From Bacillus sp. RO2 (GTDB lineage: Bacteria > Bacillota > Bacilli > Bacillales > Bacillaceae_I), in the NCBI RefSeq assembly GCF_012911845.1, contig NZ_JAAXCU010000057.1:248001-312000 (forward strand): a DNA stretch of 64,000 nucleotides, given 5' to 3'. How positions within the stretch are numbered: position 1 is the stretch's first letter; every line of letters starts with the position of its first letter. Below, piece by piece: positions 19,498 through 28,198 of this stretch. The notes under the pieces were generated by a model. It was given only the letters and a program-made list of their open reading frames with translations. It did not search any database and was not told where the DNA came from. Both the position numbers and the translations under genes were made by a program.

Positions 19498-20865
19498 GTG
19501 CAGCAAATTAGAATTTTACATACAAACGATATCCATAGTCATTTTGATGCGTATCCAAAGCTTGCGACTTTTTTAAAAGAACAGGCGTCTACACAGCCAT
19601 CGGCTCTTGTCGACATTGGTGATAATATGGACCGTTTTCACCCAATTACCGAGGCTACAAGTGGAAAGGCTAACACAAAACTATTAAACAGGCTTCACTA
19701 TGATTATGCCACGTTTGGTAATAATGAAGGAATAACATTGGACTATCAAGGGTTATCAAAGCTATATGAGGATGCGGAATTTCCCGTTTTGGCTGCCAAT
19801 CTATTCGAAGAAAATGGAGATTATCCGGATTGGGTAAAACCTTATGATGTGAAATACATGGGGAATGTTAAGGTTGCCTTTATCGGAGTGACTGTATTCT
19901 ATCAGCATTTTTATTCGCTGCTTGGCTGGAAAATAGATGATCCTTATATTATTTTGGAAAAATACCTTCCTGTATTAAAAGAAGAGGCAGATATTATTGT
20001 GGTGCTTTCCCATCTTGGTATTTCTGATGATGAGGAGATGGCAAGGAGGTTCCCGGAAATTGATGTCATCCTTGGTGGACATACTCATCATGTTTTGCCT
20101 GAAGGCAGACGAATTGGAAATACGTTAATATGTGGAGCAGGTAAATATGGGCAATACATAGGTCAGGTCAATCTTGTCTACGATAAAGAGTCAAAATCAC
20201 TTATTCAATCCACTGCAAAGCTATTTAAGTTGGAACACTATGAGCCGGATCAGCAATTAACAGAATGGATAAAAGACATGGAACAAGTAGCGGAGGAGCA
20301 TTTGAATAAGCAAGTAGGAAGTATTGAAGAATCACTTCAGGTGGAATGGTTCGCGCCTTCTATATTTCCAGATTTCCTTGCAGACAAGTTAAGAGAATGG
20401 TGTCAGGCAGATATCGGAATGGTCAATGCTGGTGTATTGCTTGATGGACTAGATAAAGGAGAAGTAACCCTTGGTATGCTTCACCGAATATGTCCTCATC
20501 CTATTAATCCTTGCAGGGTGACCTTGACAGGCGAGGAGTTAAGGGAAGTTGTCCAGCAGGCTCTTCATCCTGATATGGAAAACTTGAGGGTGAAAGGTCT
20601 AGGGTTCCGTGGTGAGGTGATGGGGCGTATGGCGTTTAGTGGCGTTAGATTTGACACAGAGGCCATAAAAGACGGAACCGTTCAAGTGACTGATATATAT
20701 GTGGGGGCTAAGCGGCTGAATGCAACAGACCGTGTAACAATCGGTACCGTTGATATGTTCACTTTTGGGAGGATGTATCCAAGCATCATCCGTGCAAAAG
20801 AAAAGAAATTTTTCCTTCCAGAGCTGCTTCGTGATGTGTTAGCACATTCATTTTCTAATAATTGA
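19498..20865 (+). CDS. yunD: Metallophosphoesterase/5'-nucleotidase YunD
   Basis: Member of the UshA/CpdB 5'-nucleotidase family, 455 residues. The N-terminal binuclear metal site has HTNDIHSHFD, DIGDNMD, GNNEG and GGHTHH. The C-terminal 5'-nucleotidase domain has MVNAGVLLDGL. No signal peptide is visible, so unlike UshA it is likely cytoplasmic. It may hydrolyse nucleotides such as UDP-sugars or cyclic nucleotides, not decided here. It starts at GTG 19498 with GAGGAGAG upstream. Confidence 0.87.
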   Translation: MQQIRILHTNDIHSHFDAYPKLATFLKEQASTQPSALVDIGDNMDRFHPITEATSGKANTKLLNRLHYDYATFGNNEGITLDYQGLSKLYEDAEFPVLAANLFEENGDYPDWVKPYDVKYMGNVKVAFIGVTVFYQHFYSLLGWKIDDPYIILEKYLPVLKEEADIIVVLSHLGISDDEEMARRFPEIDVILGGHTHHVLPEGRRIGNTLICGAGKYGQYIGQVNLVYDKESKSLIQSTAKLFKLEHYEPDQQLTEWIKDMEQVAEEHLNKQVGSIEESLQVEWFAPSIFPDFLADKLREWCQADIGMVNAGVLLDGLDKGEVTLGMLHRICPHPINPCRVTLTGEELREVVQQALHPDMENLRVKGLGFRGEVMGRMAFSGVRFDTEAIKDGTVQVTDIYVGAKRLNATDRVTIGTVDMFTFGRMYPSIIRAKEKKFFLPELLRDVLAHSFSNN

Positions 20866-20933
20866 CCTATTTTTCACACCCTTTCCATATACACACCATA
20901 AATTGATATGGGAAGGGAGCGTGACAATTATCT

Positions 20934-21236
20934 ATGATTGAAATGACACCAATTACAATCGAAGGCCATACGTTTACAGCAATTACGGTGCGATTGCCAA
21001 AGACCAATTTTTTGGCGGTGACTAGTGATAAAGGTTATATCATGTGCGGTGCGCTTGATGTCGGCTTATTGAATGCCAAGCTAAAGGACCGTAAAATCAT
21101 TGCAGGGCGGGCAGTTGGAGTGCGTACTATCGAGCAATTAATAGAGGCCCCTTTGGAATCCATTACGTATGAGGCGGAGAATGTTGGTATTACTGTGGGG
21201 ATGTCTGGGAAAGATGCTTTGTTAAAAATGTTATAA
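20934..21236 (+). CDS. yunC: DUF1805 protein YunC
   Basis: Small protein of 100 residues with the DUF1805 pattern: KTNFLAVTSDKGYIMCGALDVGLLN, then RAVGVRTIEQLIEAPLESIT. B. subtilis YunC has the same length. No function is known. GGGAAGGGAG precedes the ATG. It follows yunD in the same direction and ends at a hairpin. Confidence 0.87.
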   Translation: MIEMTPITIEGHTFTAITVRLPKTNFLAVTSDKGYIMCGALDVGLLNAKLKDRKIIAGRAVGVRTIEQLIEAPLESITYEAENVGITVGMSGKDALLKML

Positions 21237-21277
21237 AGGGTGGAGATGCTAGTTTCAGCCTTCTGCCTCCAATATAT

Positions 21278-21306
21278 ATACCATCGTCTTATACGGTGGT
21301 ATTTTA
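21278..21306 (+). terminator. Terminator after yunC
   Basis: ATACCATCG pairs with CGGTGGTAT, followed by TTTATT. Confidence 0.7.
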
Positions 21307-21419
21307 TTGTTGTAATAAACTTTTCAAAACTTTTTTTTATTTTATCAAGCTTTATCCCGGAATTTTTACTATAATAGGAAATATATAGATTTTGTCGAAA
21401 TGTGAAGATAGGAGAAGTT

Positions 21420-22526
21420 ATGAGACTATTACCTACAAAATCAATGAAACCGGGAATGGTGTTGGCCAGGTCGATCTACAATGATTCTGGAAGAGTACTG
21501 TTGAGTGAAGGGATCTCTGTCACTTCACGGATGATCACACGTTTGCAGCAATTGAATATTACGTATGTATATATAGAAGATGCCCGGACGAGCGGGATGG
21601 AAGTACCGACTATTATTTCGGACAAAACGCGTAAGGAAGCAATAAAGACGATTACAGATACCTTTAAATCTGTGGAACATGAAAAAGAGTTAAGTAAGTG
21701 GTTTGTCATGGACAAGTCTTCAAAAAGCATTAAATCACTTATTCAAAATCTTCTTTCAGACATGAAATCAAATGAAGAAGTATCTGCGCTTTTGACGGAT
21801 GTATATGTACACGACAATTACGTGTTTACCCATTCGTTAAATGTAACACTTTACTCCCTATCCATTGGATTAAAGTTAGGGCTGTCCCAAAAAGATTTAG
21901 AAACACTTGGGCTTGGTGGTATTCTTCATGATATAGGAAAAATGTTGATACCCAATGAAATTCTCTTTAAGCCAGGTAAGCTTACAAGTGATGAATTTGC
22001 TGAAATGAAGCGGCATGCGACCTATGGATACGATATCCTTCGCAACATGCAGACCATACCTTTAATGGTTGCCCACTGTGCTTTCCAGCATCATGAGCGC
22101 CTAAACGGCAGTGGCTATCCTCGCGGCATTAAATCGGACGATATCCATCTGTTTGGTAAAATTCTTGCTGTAGCGGATGTTTTTGATGCAGTGACCTCCC
22201 ACCGCATTTACCGGAGCGCGATGCTTCCACATGAAGGACTTGAAATTTTATATGCAGGATCGGGCACATTGTATGAACCTGAGATTATTGAAGCCTTCCG
22301 AAAATCGGTGGCCATCTATCCATATGGCTTAATGGTTACCTTGAATGATGGGAGAAAAGGACTTGTCGTTGGCCAAAATAAGGATCTTACTGAGCGACCT
22401 GTCATAAGGGTGGTAGAAGAAGAGGGAGAAGATCTGGAGACCCCTTATGATATAAATCTAAAAGATCATCTTAACTTAGCGATTGTGGACTGCGATTCCC
22501 TCGAAAAAATAGCAGCCGTTAGCTAA
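21420..22526 (+). CDS. HD-GYP cyclic-di-GMP phosphodiesterase
   Basis: Protein of 368 residues with an N-terminal DUF3391-like segment (about 1-125) and a full HD-GYP domain. Metal ligands are visible: H138 in THSLN, H170-D171 in LHDIGK, H199 in RHATYGYD, HH at 224-225, and the GYP motif GSGYPRG (230-236). This family hydrolyses c-di-GMP to pGpG or GMP. The C-terminal tail (VTLNDGRKGLVV) is a small beta domain. ATG 21420 follows ATAGGAGAAG. With the EAL protein at 31.4 kb it gives two c-di-GMP degrading enzymes and no cyclase in the window. Confidence 0.92.
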   Translation: MRLLPTKSMKPGMVLARSIYNDSGRVLLSEGISVTSRMITRLQQLNITYVYIEDARTSGMEVPTIISDKTRKEAIKTITDTFKSVEHEKELSKWFVMDKSSKSIKSLIQNLLSDMKSNEEVSALLTDVYVHDNYVFTHSLNVTLYSLSIGLKLGLSQKDLETLGLGGILHDIGKMLIPNEILFKPGKLTSDEFAEMKRHATYGYDILRNMQTIPLMVAHCAFQHHERLNGSGYPRGIKSDDIHLFGKILAVADVFDAVTSHRIYRSAMLPHEGLEILYAGSGTLYEPEIIEAFRKSVAIYPYGLMVTLNDGRKGLVVGQNKDLTERPVIRVVEEEGEDLETPYDINLKDHLNLAIVDCDSLEKIAAVS

Positions 22527-22561
22527 TAGGAAAGACTAGAGAAAAAAGAAATATATTTCCT

Positions 22562-22590
22562 TTGTCCTATATGAGGATATATGGTATAGT
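22562..22590 (+). promoter_or_regulatory. Promoter of the lysine riboswitch transcript
   Basis: TTGTCC (22562-22567), 17-base spacer, TATAGT (22585-22590), about 30 bases before the aptamer. Confidence 0.7.
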
Positions 22591-22617
22591 GAACTCATAA
22601 AATAATATACTTCCCTT

Positions 22618-22785
22618 ATCATACGATGAGGTAGAGGCTGCATAGCATAAGAGTAAAACTACTGGAGGTTGACACCTAAGATGGTAGAAAGAAAGGATGC
22701 TGTGCCGAAGCAATATGAGCGGTCAAACTCATGTTGCTGGGGTTATCTTGAATAAGGATAACACTGCCATTATGACCGGTACGGA
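22618..22785 (+). promoter_or_regulatory. Lysine riboswitch (L-box)
   Basis: L-box landmarks appear in order: GATGAGGTAGAGGCTGC, AAGAGTA, CTGGAGG, GCCGAAGCAA, a hairpin closed by ATGAG/CTCAT with GCGGTC in it, TTGCTGGGG, the P5 hairpin GTTATC/GATAAC, and ACTGCCATTATGA. They match the order in the B. subtilis lysC leader. Lysine binding should favour the terminator at 22838. Confidence 0.93.
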
Positions 22786-22837
22786 CGGTTTTTATAATGG
22801 AGGGCTACTGATCGGATGGAGGATAACACATTACATG

Positions 22838-22874
22838 GTAATGATAGTTATTTTCTATCATTACTTTTTATTTT
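22838..22874 (+). terminator. Lysine riboswitch terminator
   Basis: GTAATGATAG (22838-22847) pairs perfectly with CTATCATTAC (22855-22864), followed by TTTTTATTTT. Confidence 0.92.
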
Positions 22875-22953
22875 GTTTTCTTTCAGCGCCTTCCATTGTT
22901 GTAACCCGTTTGAATCCTGTCAAACATATTACAGCTTATTGGGGGTTTTTTTT

Positions 22954-24519
22954 GTGGAAGGAACAATTTATTCTTTAATTCCTCCGGTGCTTGCGATCTT
23001 GATGGTTATTTTGACCAGAAGAGTATTGCTTTCACTAGGAGTAGGTATTCTGGCGGCAGCCTTAATGTTGGCGGATTTCAATCCGGTGACGATGGTTGTA
23101 TTGATCTGGGATATGGTTTTAGGTCTGTTTTATTCAGTAGACGATAAAGAATTGAACCTGTGGAATATTTATATTCTTGTGTTCTTAATCATTTTAGGAA
23201 TTATAACTGCATTTATTTCAATTACTGGTGGCAGCAGGGCATTTGCCGACTGGGCACAGACAAAAATCAAGACAAGAAGAGGATCGAAATTCCTAACTGC
23301 TATTTTAGGAATCGTAATTTTTATTGATGATTATTTTAACGCATTGGCAGTAGGTCAAATCAGTAGACCGGTAACGGATCGCTACAAAGTGTCACGTGCC
23401 AAATTAGCGTACTTGATTGATTCCACATCTGCACCGATTTGTGTCATTTCACCTGTTTCAAGTTGGGGTGCTGTTATTATCGGTATTATCGGAACGGATG
23501 TAATCGTTAGACAGAATATTAGTGACTTAACAGCAATCAGTGCTTTTATGCAAATCATACCAATGAACTTATACGTTTTTTCAGCATTAATCATGGTATT
23601 CTTGGTAAGTTATTTTAACTTCAATATTGGTCCAATGAGAAAGCATGAGCAACGTGCAATGGAGACTGGTGAATTATACGATCCAGAAAAAGAAGTACCT
23701 GGAGAATTATCAGACGAGCTTCCTACTAGCACAAAAGGAACGATTGGTAATCTTGTGTGGCCGATTGTAGCACTTTTTGTTGGTGTTATTGGAGCGATGA
23801 TTTGGACAGGTGCTTCAGCAATTGAAGGAGATATCACGGTTTTAGGTATCTTTGAAAATACAGACCCGTCTGCAGCATTATTTTATGGTGGATTATTCGC
23901 TTTAGTAGTTTCTTTCATCTTACTTTTCGGTCAAATTTCTAAAGGTGGAGTATCAAACAATGTAGTGGGTCGCGGTTTAGTAGAAGGAACAAAATCCATG
24001 CTTCCTGCCATCTATATTCTATTATTTGCATGGACCATTGCAGGATTGATCGATGGTCTGGGAACTGGAACATATATTGCGGAACAAGTAGAAAACTCAA
24101 ATATCAATATTGCCTTCTTGCCGGCAATCATTTTCGTCATTGCTGGTTTTACAGCTCTTGCAACAGGTACTTCATGGGGGACGTTCACGCTATTACTTCC
24201 TATTGCAGGACAGATAGCAGCTGCGACAGATGTAACCATTCTATTACCTGTTCTTGCAGCAGTATTGGCTGGAGCAGTATTCGGAGATCATTGTTCACCA
24301 ATCTCCGATACAACAATCCTTTCTTCCACTGGTGCAGGATGTAACCATATTGACCATGTCCTAACACAGCTGCCGTATGCGTTAATTAGTGCAGGTGTCG
24401 CGATTGCAGGATATATCGTGCTAGGATTGACAGGAAGCACATTACTTGGTTTGCTAGTAGTTTTAGTGGCTTTTGTAATCATTGGCTTTAGTTTTAAAAC
24501 AGTGAACACAGCAGAATAA
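22954..24519 (+). CDS. NhaC-family transporter under lysine control, probable lysine transporter
   Basis: NhaC-type secondary transporter of 521 residues with 11-13 helices. Conserved segments include VIFIDDYFNALAVGQ, FTALATGTSWGTF and FGDHCSPISDTTILSSTGAGC, the family's ion and substrate core. Annotated homologues are called Na+/H+ antiporters, but the lysine riboswitch argues for lysine uptake or exchange. The open frame extends back to 22816 through the terminator hairpin, so I place the start at GTG 22954, which has TTGGGGG 8 bases upstream. A long terminator follows. Confidence 0.88.
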   Translation: MEGTIYSLIPPVLAILMVILTRRVLLSLGVGILAAALMLADFNPVTMVVLIWDMVLGLFYSVDDKELNLWNIYILVFLIILGIITAFISITGGSRAFADWAQTKIKTRRGSKFLTAILGIVIFIDDYFNALAVGQISRPVTDRYKVSRAKLAYLIDSTSAPICVISPVSSWGAVIIGIIGTDVIVRQNISDLTAISAFMQIIPMNLYVFSALIMVFLVSYFNFNIGPMRKHEQRAMETGELYDPEKEVPGELSDELPTSTKGTIGNLVWPIVALFVGVIGAMIWTGASAIEGDITVLGIFENTDPSAALFYGGLFALVVSFILLFGQISKGGVSNNVVGRGLVEGTKSMLPAIYILLFAWTIAGLIDGLGTGTYIAEQVENSNINIAFLPAIIFVIAGFTALATGTSWGTFTLLLPIAGQIAAATDVTILLPVLAAVLAGAVFGDHCSPISDTTILSSTGAGCNHIDHVLTQLPYALISAGVAIAGYIVLGLTGSTLLGLLVVLVAFVIIGFSFKTVNTAE

Positions 24520-24545
24520 CAAAATAAATACTTTTCAAATAAAGT

Positions 24546-24606
24546 AAAAAACACCTCCTTTTTATCTACTTTTTACTAAGTGATAAAAAGAGAGGTGTTT
24601 TTTCTT
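24546..24606 (+). terminator. Terminator after the NhaC-type gene
   Basis: AAAACACCTC pairs with GAGGTGTTTT and TTTTTATC with GATAAAAA, followed by T's. The rest of the 355-base gap holds only the next promoter and leader hairpin. Confidence 0.9.
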
Positions 24607-24747
24607 TTGAAAAGATAAATGAATAAATATTCACATTGAAATCCAAGTGTATCAATATATACAGATTTTTATAGTCTGTAAATAGAATAAAAATACATTG
24701 TTGAGAATTGTCACATGATGTCGATTAATATAGCGTAAAAGTTTGTT

Positions 24748-24776
24748 TTGACATAGTCATAAAGTCTAGTTATACT
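24748..24776 (+). promoter_or_regulatory. Promoter of the NSS transporter
   Basis: TTGACA (24748-24753), 17-base spacer, TATACT (24771-24776). Confidence 0.75.
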
Positions 24777-24816
24777 ATGTATAAATTATATTAAATAATC
24801 AGAAAAAATAAAACAT

Positions 24817-24857
24817 TTAGACTCTTTTATCTATTTTTTGGTAAAAATAGAGTCTAA
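24817..24857 (+). promoter_or_regulatory. Leader hairpin before the NSS transporter
   Basis: TTAGACT (24817-24823) pairs with AGTCTAA (24851-24857), and CTATTTTT (24831-24838) with AAAAATAG (24843-24850), leaving a seven-base bulge. It lies between the promoter and the ribosome site and has no T tract, so it is not a plain terminator. Confidence 0.55.
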
Positions 24858-24874
24858 GTAGGGGGAGAAAGAGA

Positions 24875-26401
24875 ATGGATAATCGACCGCAATGGGGGAC
24901 AAGAGCAGGATTTATTTTAGCAGCGGTTGGATCGGCCATCGGGTTAGGAAACATTTGGCGTTTTCCAGCAACTGCGTATGAAAATGGAGGAGGAGCATTC
25001 TTTGTACCATATTTATTCGCTCTTCTGACAGCAGGGATTCCATTATTGATCCTTGAATTCACTATGGGTCATAAGTACCGAGGTTCTGCACCACTTTCTT
25101 ATGCAAGAATGAACAAAAAGTCTGAATGGCTTGGCTGGTGGCAAGTTGGTATTGCATTTGTAATTTCTACTTATTATGCCGTCATCATTGCTTGGGCTAT
25201 GTCCTACTCCGTGTTCTCGCTTAATCTAAAGTGGGGAGACGATACAGGCGGATTCCTGATTGGAGAATACCTTCAGGTTGCTGCGCCAGGGGAAATCGGG
25301 GGACTTGTTCCTTCTGTATTACTGCCATTAGTGATCGTTTGGGTTGTAACCCTGGGAATTCTCTTCAAAGGCGTTAAGAAAGGTGTAGAGGTAGCTAATA
25401 AAATTTTCATCCCTGCACTTGTCATATTATTCTTGATTATTGTTGTTCGCGCTTTGACTTTAGAAGGAGCAACAACAGGATTAAACGCATTCTTCAAACC
25501 GGACTGGAGCACAATTGCAGACGGTAAGGTTTGGGTAGCTGCATATGGACAGATTTTCTTCAGTTTATCCATTGCATTTGCCATCATGATCACATATTCC
25601 AGTTATCTTCCGAAAAAAGCGGATATTACAAATAACGCATTTATTACAGCTTTCAGTAACTCCGGATTCGAATTATTAGCAGGTATCGGTGTATTCAGTA
25701 TTTTGGGATTCATGGCAGTACAGCAAGGAGTAGGAGTAGAGGATGTGGTAGCAGGCGGTGTTGGATTGGCATTCGTCGTGTTCCCACAGATTATAAATGA
25801 GTTCCCGGCATTTAAAGAATTGTTCGGATTCTTGTTCTTTGGATCTCTAGTTCTGGCTGGACTATCTTCACTGATTTCTATTGTTGAAACTTTTGTTGCA
25901 GGTGTGCAAGACAAATTTAAAGTATCCCGTACGAAAGCAGTTGCATTTGGTGGTGGATTGTCTGCAATTATCTCCATTCTTTTTGCGACAAAAGGCGGCT
26001 TGAATTTCCTTGATGTTGCAGATTACTTCATCAATCAATTCGGTGTGGCGCTTGCAGGTCTTGTTCAAGTAATTATCGTTGTCTATTTTGCAAGACAGCT
26101 TAAGACATTGCGTAACCATGCGAATGAAATCTCTGATATTAAATTAACGGGATTCCTTGGACAATGGTGGACTTGGTCCTTAGCAGTTATTACACCAATT
26201 GTACTTGGTTATATGATGATTGATCTTATTCGTACAAATATTGCGGAAGTATACGGAGATTATCCACGTATCTTCACGATTCAATATGGTCTAGTTGTCG
26301 CAGTACTTGCATTGCTCGTAGGTATTGCCTTCTCCCTTATTAAATGGAAAAAAGACACGTTGGAGCTTCCAGCTTCCTCGTCAAAGGAGGTCAATAAATA
26401 A
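24875..26401 (+). CDS. NSS-family sodium-dependent amino-acid transporter (large subunit)
   Basis: Neurotransmitter:sodium symporter family protein of 508 residues, about 12 helices. The first helix holds the sodium and substrate site signature FILAAVGSAIGLGNIWRFP. The following loop has ENGGGAFFVPY, and helix 8 has LAGLSSLISIVE. GGGGGAG precedes ATG 24875. The stop overlaps the start of the 34-residue partner gene by one base. Together they resemble the MetP-MetS type methionine/alanine importer of Gram-positive bacteria, so methionine or alanine is a reasonable substrate guess. Confidence 0.9.
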   Translation: MDNRPQWGTRAGFILAAVGSAIGLGNIWRFPATAYENGGGAFFVPYLFALLTAGIPLLILEFTMGHKYRGSAPLSYARMNKKSEWLGWWQVGIAFVISTYYAVIIAWAMSYSVFSLNLKWGDDTGGFLIGEYLQVAAPGEIGGLVPSVLLPLVIVWVVTLGILFKGVKKGVEVANKIFIPALVILFLIIVVRALTLEGATTGLNAFFKPDWSTIADGKVWVAAYGQIFFSLSIAFAIMITYSSYLPKKADITNNAFITAFSNSGFELLAGIGVFSILGFMAVQQGVGVEDVVAGGVGLAFVVFPQIINEFPAFKELFGFLFFGSLVLAGLSSLISIVETFVAGVQDKFKVSRTKAVAFGGGLSAIISILFATKGGLNFLDVADYFINQFGVALAGLVQVIIVVYFARQLKTLRNHANEISDIKLTGFLGQWWTWSLAVITPIVLGYMMIDLIRTNIAEVYGDYPRIFTIQYGLVVAVLALLVGIAFSLIKWKKDTLELPASSSKEVNK

Positions 26402-26505
26402 TGGAAACAAGTGCGATTATCATGATGGTTGTCGGAATTGTCATCATTTGGGGTGGCCTTGCTGGAAGTATCCTTTGGGCTATGAAGAAGAGTAAGGAAG
26501 CGTAA
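26401..26505 (+). CDS. NSS transporter small subunit, MetS type (34 residues)
   Basis: A 34-residue single-helix membrane peptide: ETSAIIMMVVGIVIIWGG, then LAGSILWAMKKSKEA. This is the pattern of the methionine/alanine import small subunit family. ATG 26401 overlaps the TAA of the large subunit (TAATG), and AAAGGAGG lies 9 bases upstream inside that gene, showing translational coupling. Such subunits are needed for full transport activity in Corynebacterium MetPS. It is easily missed because of its size. Confidence 0.88.
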   Translation: METSAIIMMVVGIVIIWGGLAGSILWAMKKSKEA

Positions 26506-26510
26506 AGTTA

Positions 26511-26554
26511 AAAAGCTGTTGATCGAGTGTGAATTCTCGGTCAGCAGCTTTTTT
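26511..26554 (+). terminator. Terminator after the small subunit gene
   Basis: AAAAGCTGTTGATCGAG pairs with CTCGGTCAGCAGCTTTT, followed by T's. Confidence 0.9.
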
Positions 26555-26571
26555 ATGGTTTCATGTGTCCG

Positions 26572-26699
26572 GTTGATTTCCGTTCTAGGCGCTTCGCTTG
26601 CCTGCGGGGGGGTCCGTGAGCCTCCTCAGGCTACGCCTTCCGGGGTCTCACCTGTCCCTTCCTCCCGCGGGCGTCTACGCGCCTTCCACTCCAATCAAC
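26572..26699 (+). repeat. Element A copy 2 (forward, 128 bp)
   Basis: Starts GTTGATTTCCG and ends CTCCAATCAAC. The interior has GAGCCTCCTCAGGCTACGCC and CCCGCGGGCGTC. Nearly full-length member of the dispersed hairpin-forming family. Confidence 0.88.
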
Positions 26700-26787
26700 A
26701 AGGTAATTTCACTTACCAAAAGGTTAAAGAAGAGTAACTAAACGAGTTAACTGAATTTGAATTATCGTTTCTTTAAAGGAATTTCTA

Positions 26788-26918
26788 GCTGTGTATTGGA
26801 GCAAATGGCGAAGACTCCTGCGGGGAAAGTAGCGACATTGTTGAGACCCCTGAAGCGTTGTGAAGAGGCTCAAGGTCGCCCCGCGGAAAGCGAAGCCATT
26901 TGCGGAAAGGAACAGCGG
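26788..26918 (-). repeat. Element A copy 3 (reverse, 131 bp)
   Basis: Begins GCTGTGTATTGGAGCAAATG and ends CATTTGCGGAAAGGAACAGC, which are imperfect inverted repeats. It is inverted relative to copy 2, 88 bases away. Nothing else is seen between the NSS genes and lytH. Confidence 0.88.
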
Positions 26919-26955
26919 CGTTTAACCAAACTAATAAAGTTTTTATATCAAATCC

Positions 26956-27942
26956 TTAACGCTTTCTTCTATCCCCACGTTCCCAAGATTTTAGGTGTGG
27001 GAACGGGTCAAAAGACCATTCAGAATAGCCGTTGTCTTTGTACATGCCATAATGAAGATGTGGAGGGAATTTCCCTGCCGTTCCAGGCGGTCCATAACCA
27101 GAGCTGCCAACTGATCCGATAATTTGTCCTGGTTCTACTACCTGTCCTACTTCTAGGTCTTTAGCAAAGCCGTTTAAATGGGCAAAATAATGGTAGGTAT
27201 TATTTATATCACGAATTCCAAGGCGCCAGCCGCCGAACTTGTTCCATCCTTTAATCTCAATGACACCATAACAAGTGGAACGAACTGGGACACCATAACT
27301 TGCAAAAATATCTGTACCCTCATGCATTCTTCTGCCACCCCAGCCGCGTGCATCTCCCCACGTATTTCGGTAGCTGAAATTAGACCGGATTGGCAGAGGA
27401 AAAGCATGTGTATCAAGCTTGAGGGTTTTATAAGTACTATAAAGTTTCATATGGTTCATAATAAGCCCGACCGTTTTATCGCGCTGATAATACTCCCACA
27501 AGGCAATTTTAATATTTTCCTTATCTGTACCATAAGACTGGAGATAATTAGCAAATGTAAACAATACATCTTCGTCATTTGTGGAATCAGCAACTCCATC
27601 CCCGTTTCCATCCATCCCCATTCCGCCAAAGAATTGGATGCTCATAGGGTTGCTATCCTGTGAATCAGGATTTAACGGACCCGCCCATACCTCAGGTTTG
27701 TAATAAATACCGATAACTCCTTTTGCCTTCGGAATATCTCGTCTTACTCTGCGAACATTTCTTTCATATTGATCAACAGCTGCGAAATAGTACCATGGAA
27801 TTTGGGTGACAGATTGCATTCGGTTATATAGGTCCTGCCTTTTGGCATATATTTGTTCGTCTGTTAAGTTTGATTCTTCAGCAAAAGCATCTGCAGGAAT
27901 CATACTAAATAGGATAATCACACACAAAAGTAGCCGTATCAA
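26956..27942 (-). CDS. lytH: M23 peptidase LytH (sporulation L-Ala-D-Glu endopeptidase)
   Basis: Secreted zinc peptidase of 328 residues. A signal peptide ends near ADAFAEE (residue 22). The C-terminal LytM/M23 domain has the zinc ligands in RMHEGTDIFA and HLHYGMY. B. subtilis LytH (YunA, 326 residues) trims cortex peptidoglycan side chains to single L-alanine during spore maturation, under late mother-cell control. The start is TTG 27942 after AGGAAGGAGTGAGG. No SigK promoter could be picked with confidence. It is divergent from lipA. Confidence 0.9.
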   Translation of the reverse strand: MIRLLLCVIILFSMIPADAFAEESNLTDEQIYAKRQDLYNRMQSVTQIPWYYFAAVDQYERNVRRVRRDIPKAKGVIGIYYKPEVWAGPLNPDSQDSNPMSIQFFGGMGMDGNGDGVADSTNDEDVLFTFANYLQSYGTDKENIKIALWEYYQRDKTVGLIMNHMKLYSTYKTLKLDTHAFPLPIRSNFSYRNTWGDARGWGGRRMHEGTDIFASYGVPVRSTCYGVIEIKGWNKFGGWRLGIRDINNTYHYFAHLNGFAKDLEVGQVVEPGQIIGSVGSSGYGPPGTAGKFPPHLHYGMYKDNGYSEWSFDPFPHLKSWERGDRRKR

Positions 27943-28198
27943 ATCCTCACTCCTTCCTTTTCTTTCATTTCCTACTGTTAGTTTGGTAAGTTTTCTTCAT
28001 TTCATAAATACTAATTCATGGAAGATTGTCTGGAGTATGTTCGTGGAAGGTTTTGGACTTGTTTCTTTACCAGATGTTTGATAAAGTGACAGGTGTGAAT
28101 ATGTCATTTTCCCTATACGATAAGATAGAATAGTGAAAATATACAGATAAATCATTGATGAAGTCATCTTGAAAAAAAGACAAGTTGGAGTTGATCAT

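Noticed and set aside
22816-22953. N-terminal extension of the NhaC-type gene
   Set aside because: It would translate through the lysine riboswitch terminator hairpin; GTG 22954 has a ribosome site.
27178-27663. 161-codon open frame antisense to lytH
   Set aside because: It lies entirely opposite a well-supported gene, has no ribosome site, and its translation has no recognisable domain.
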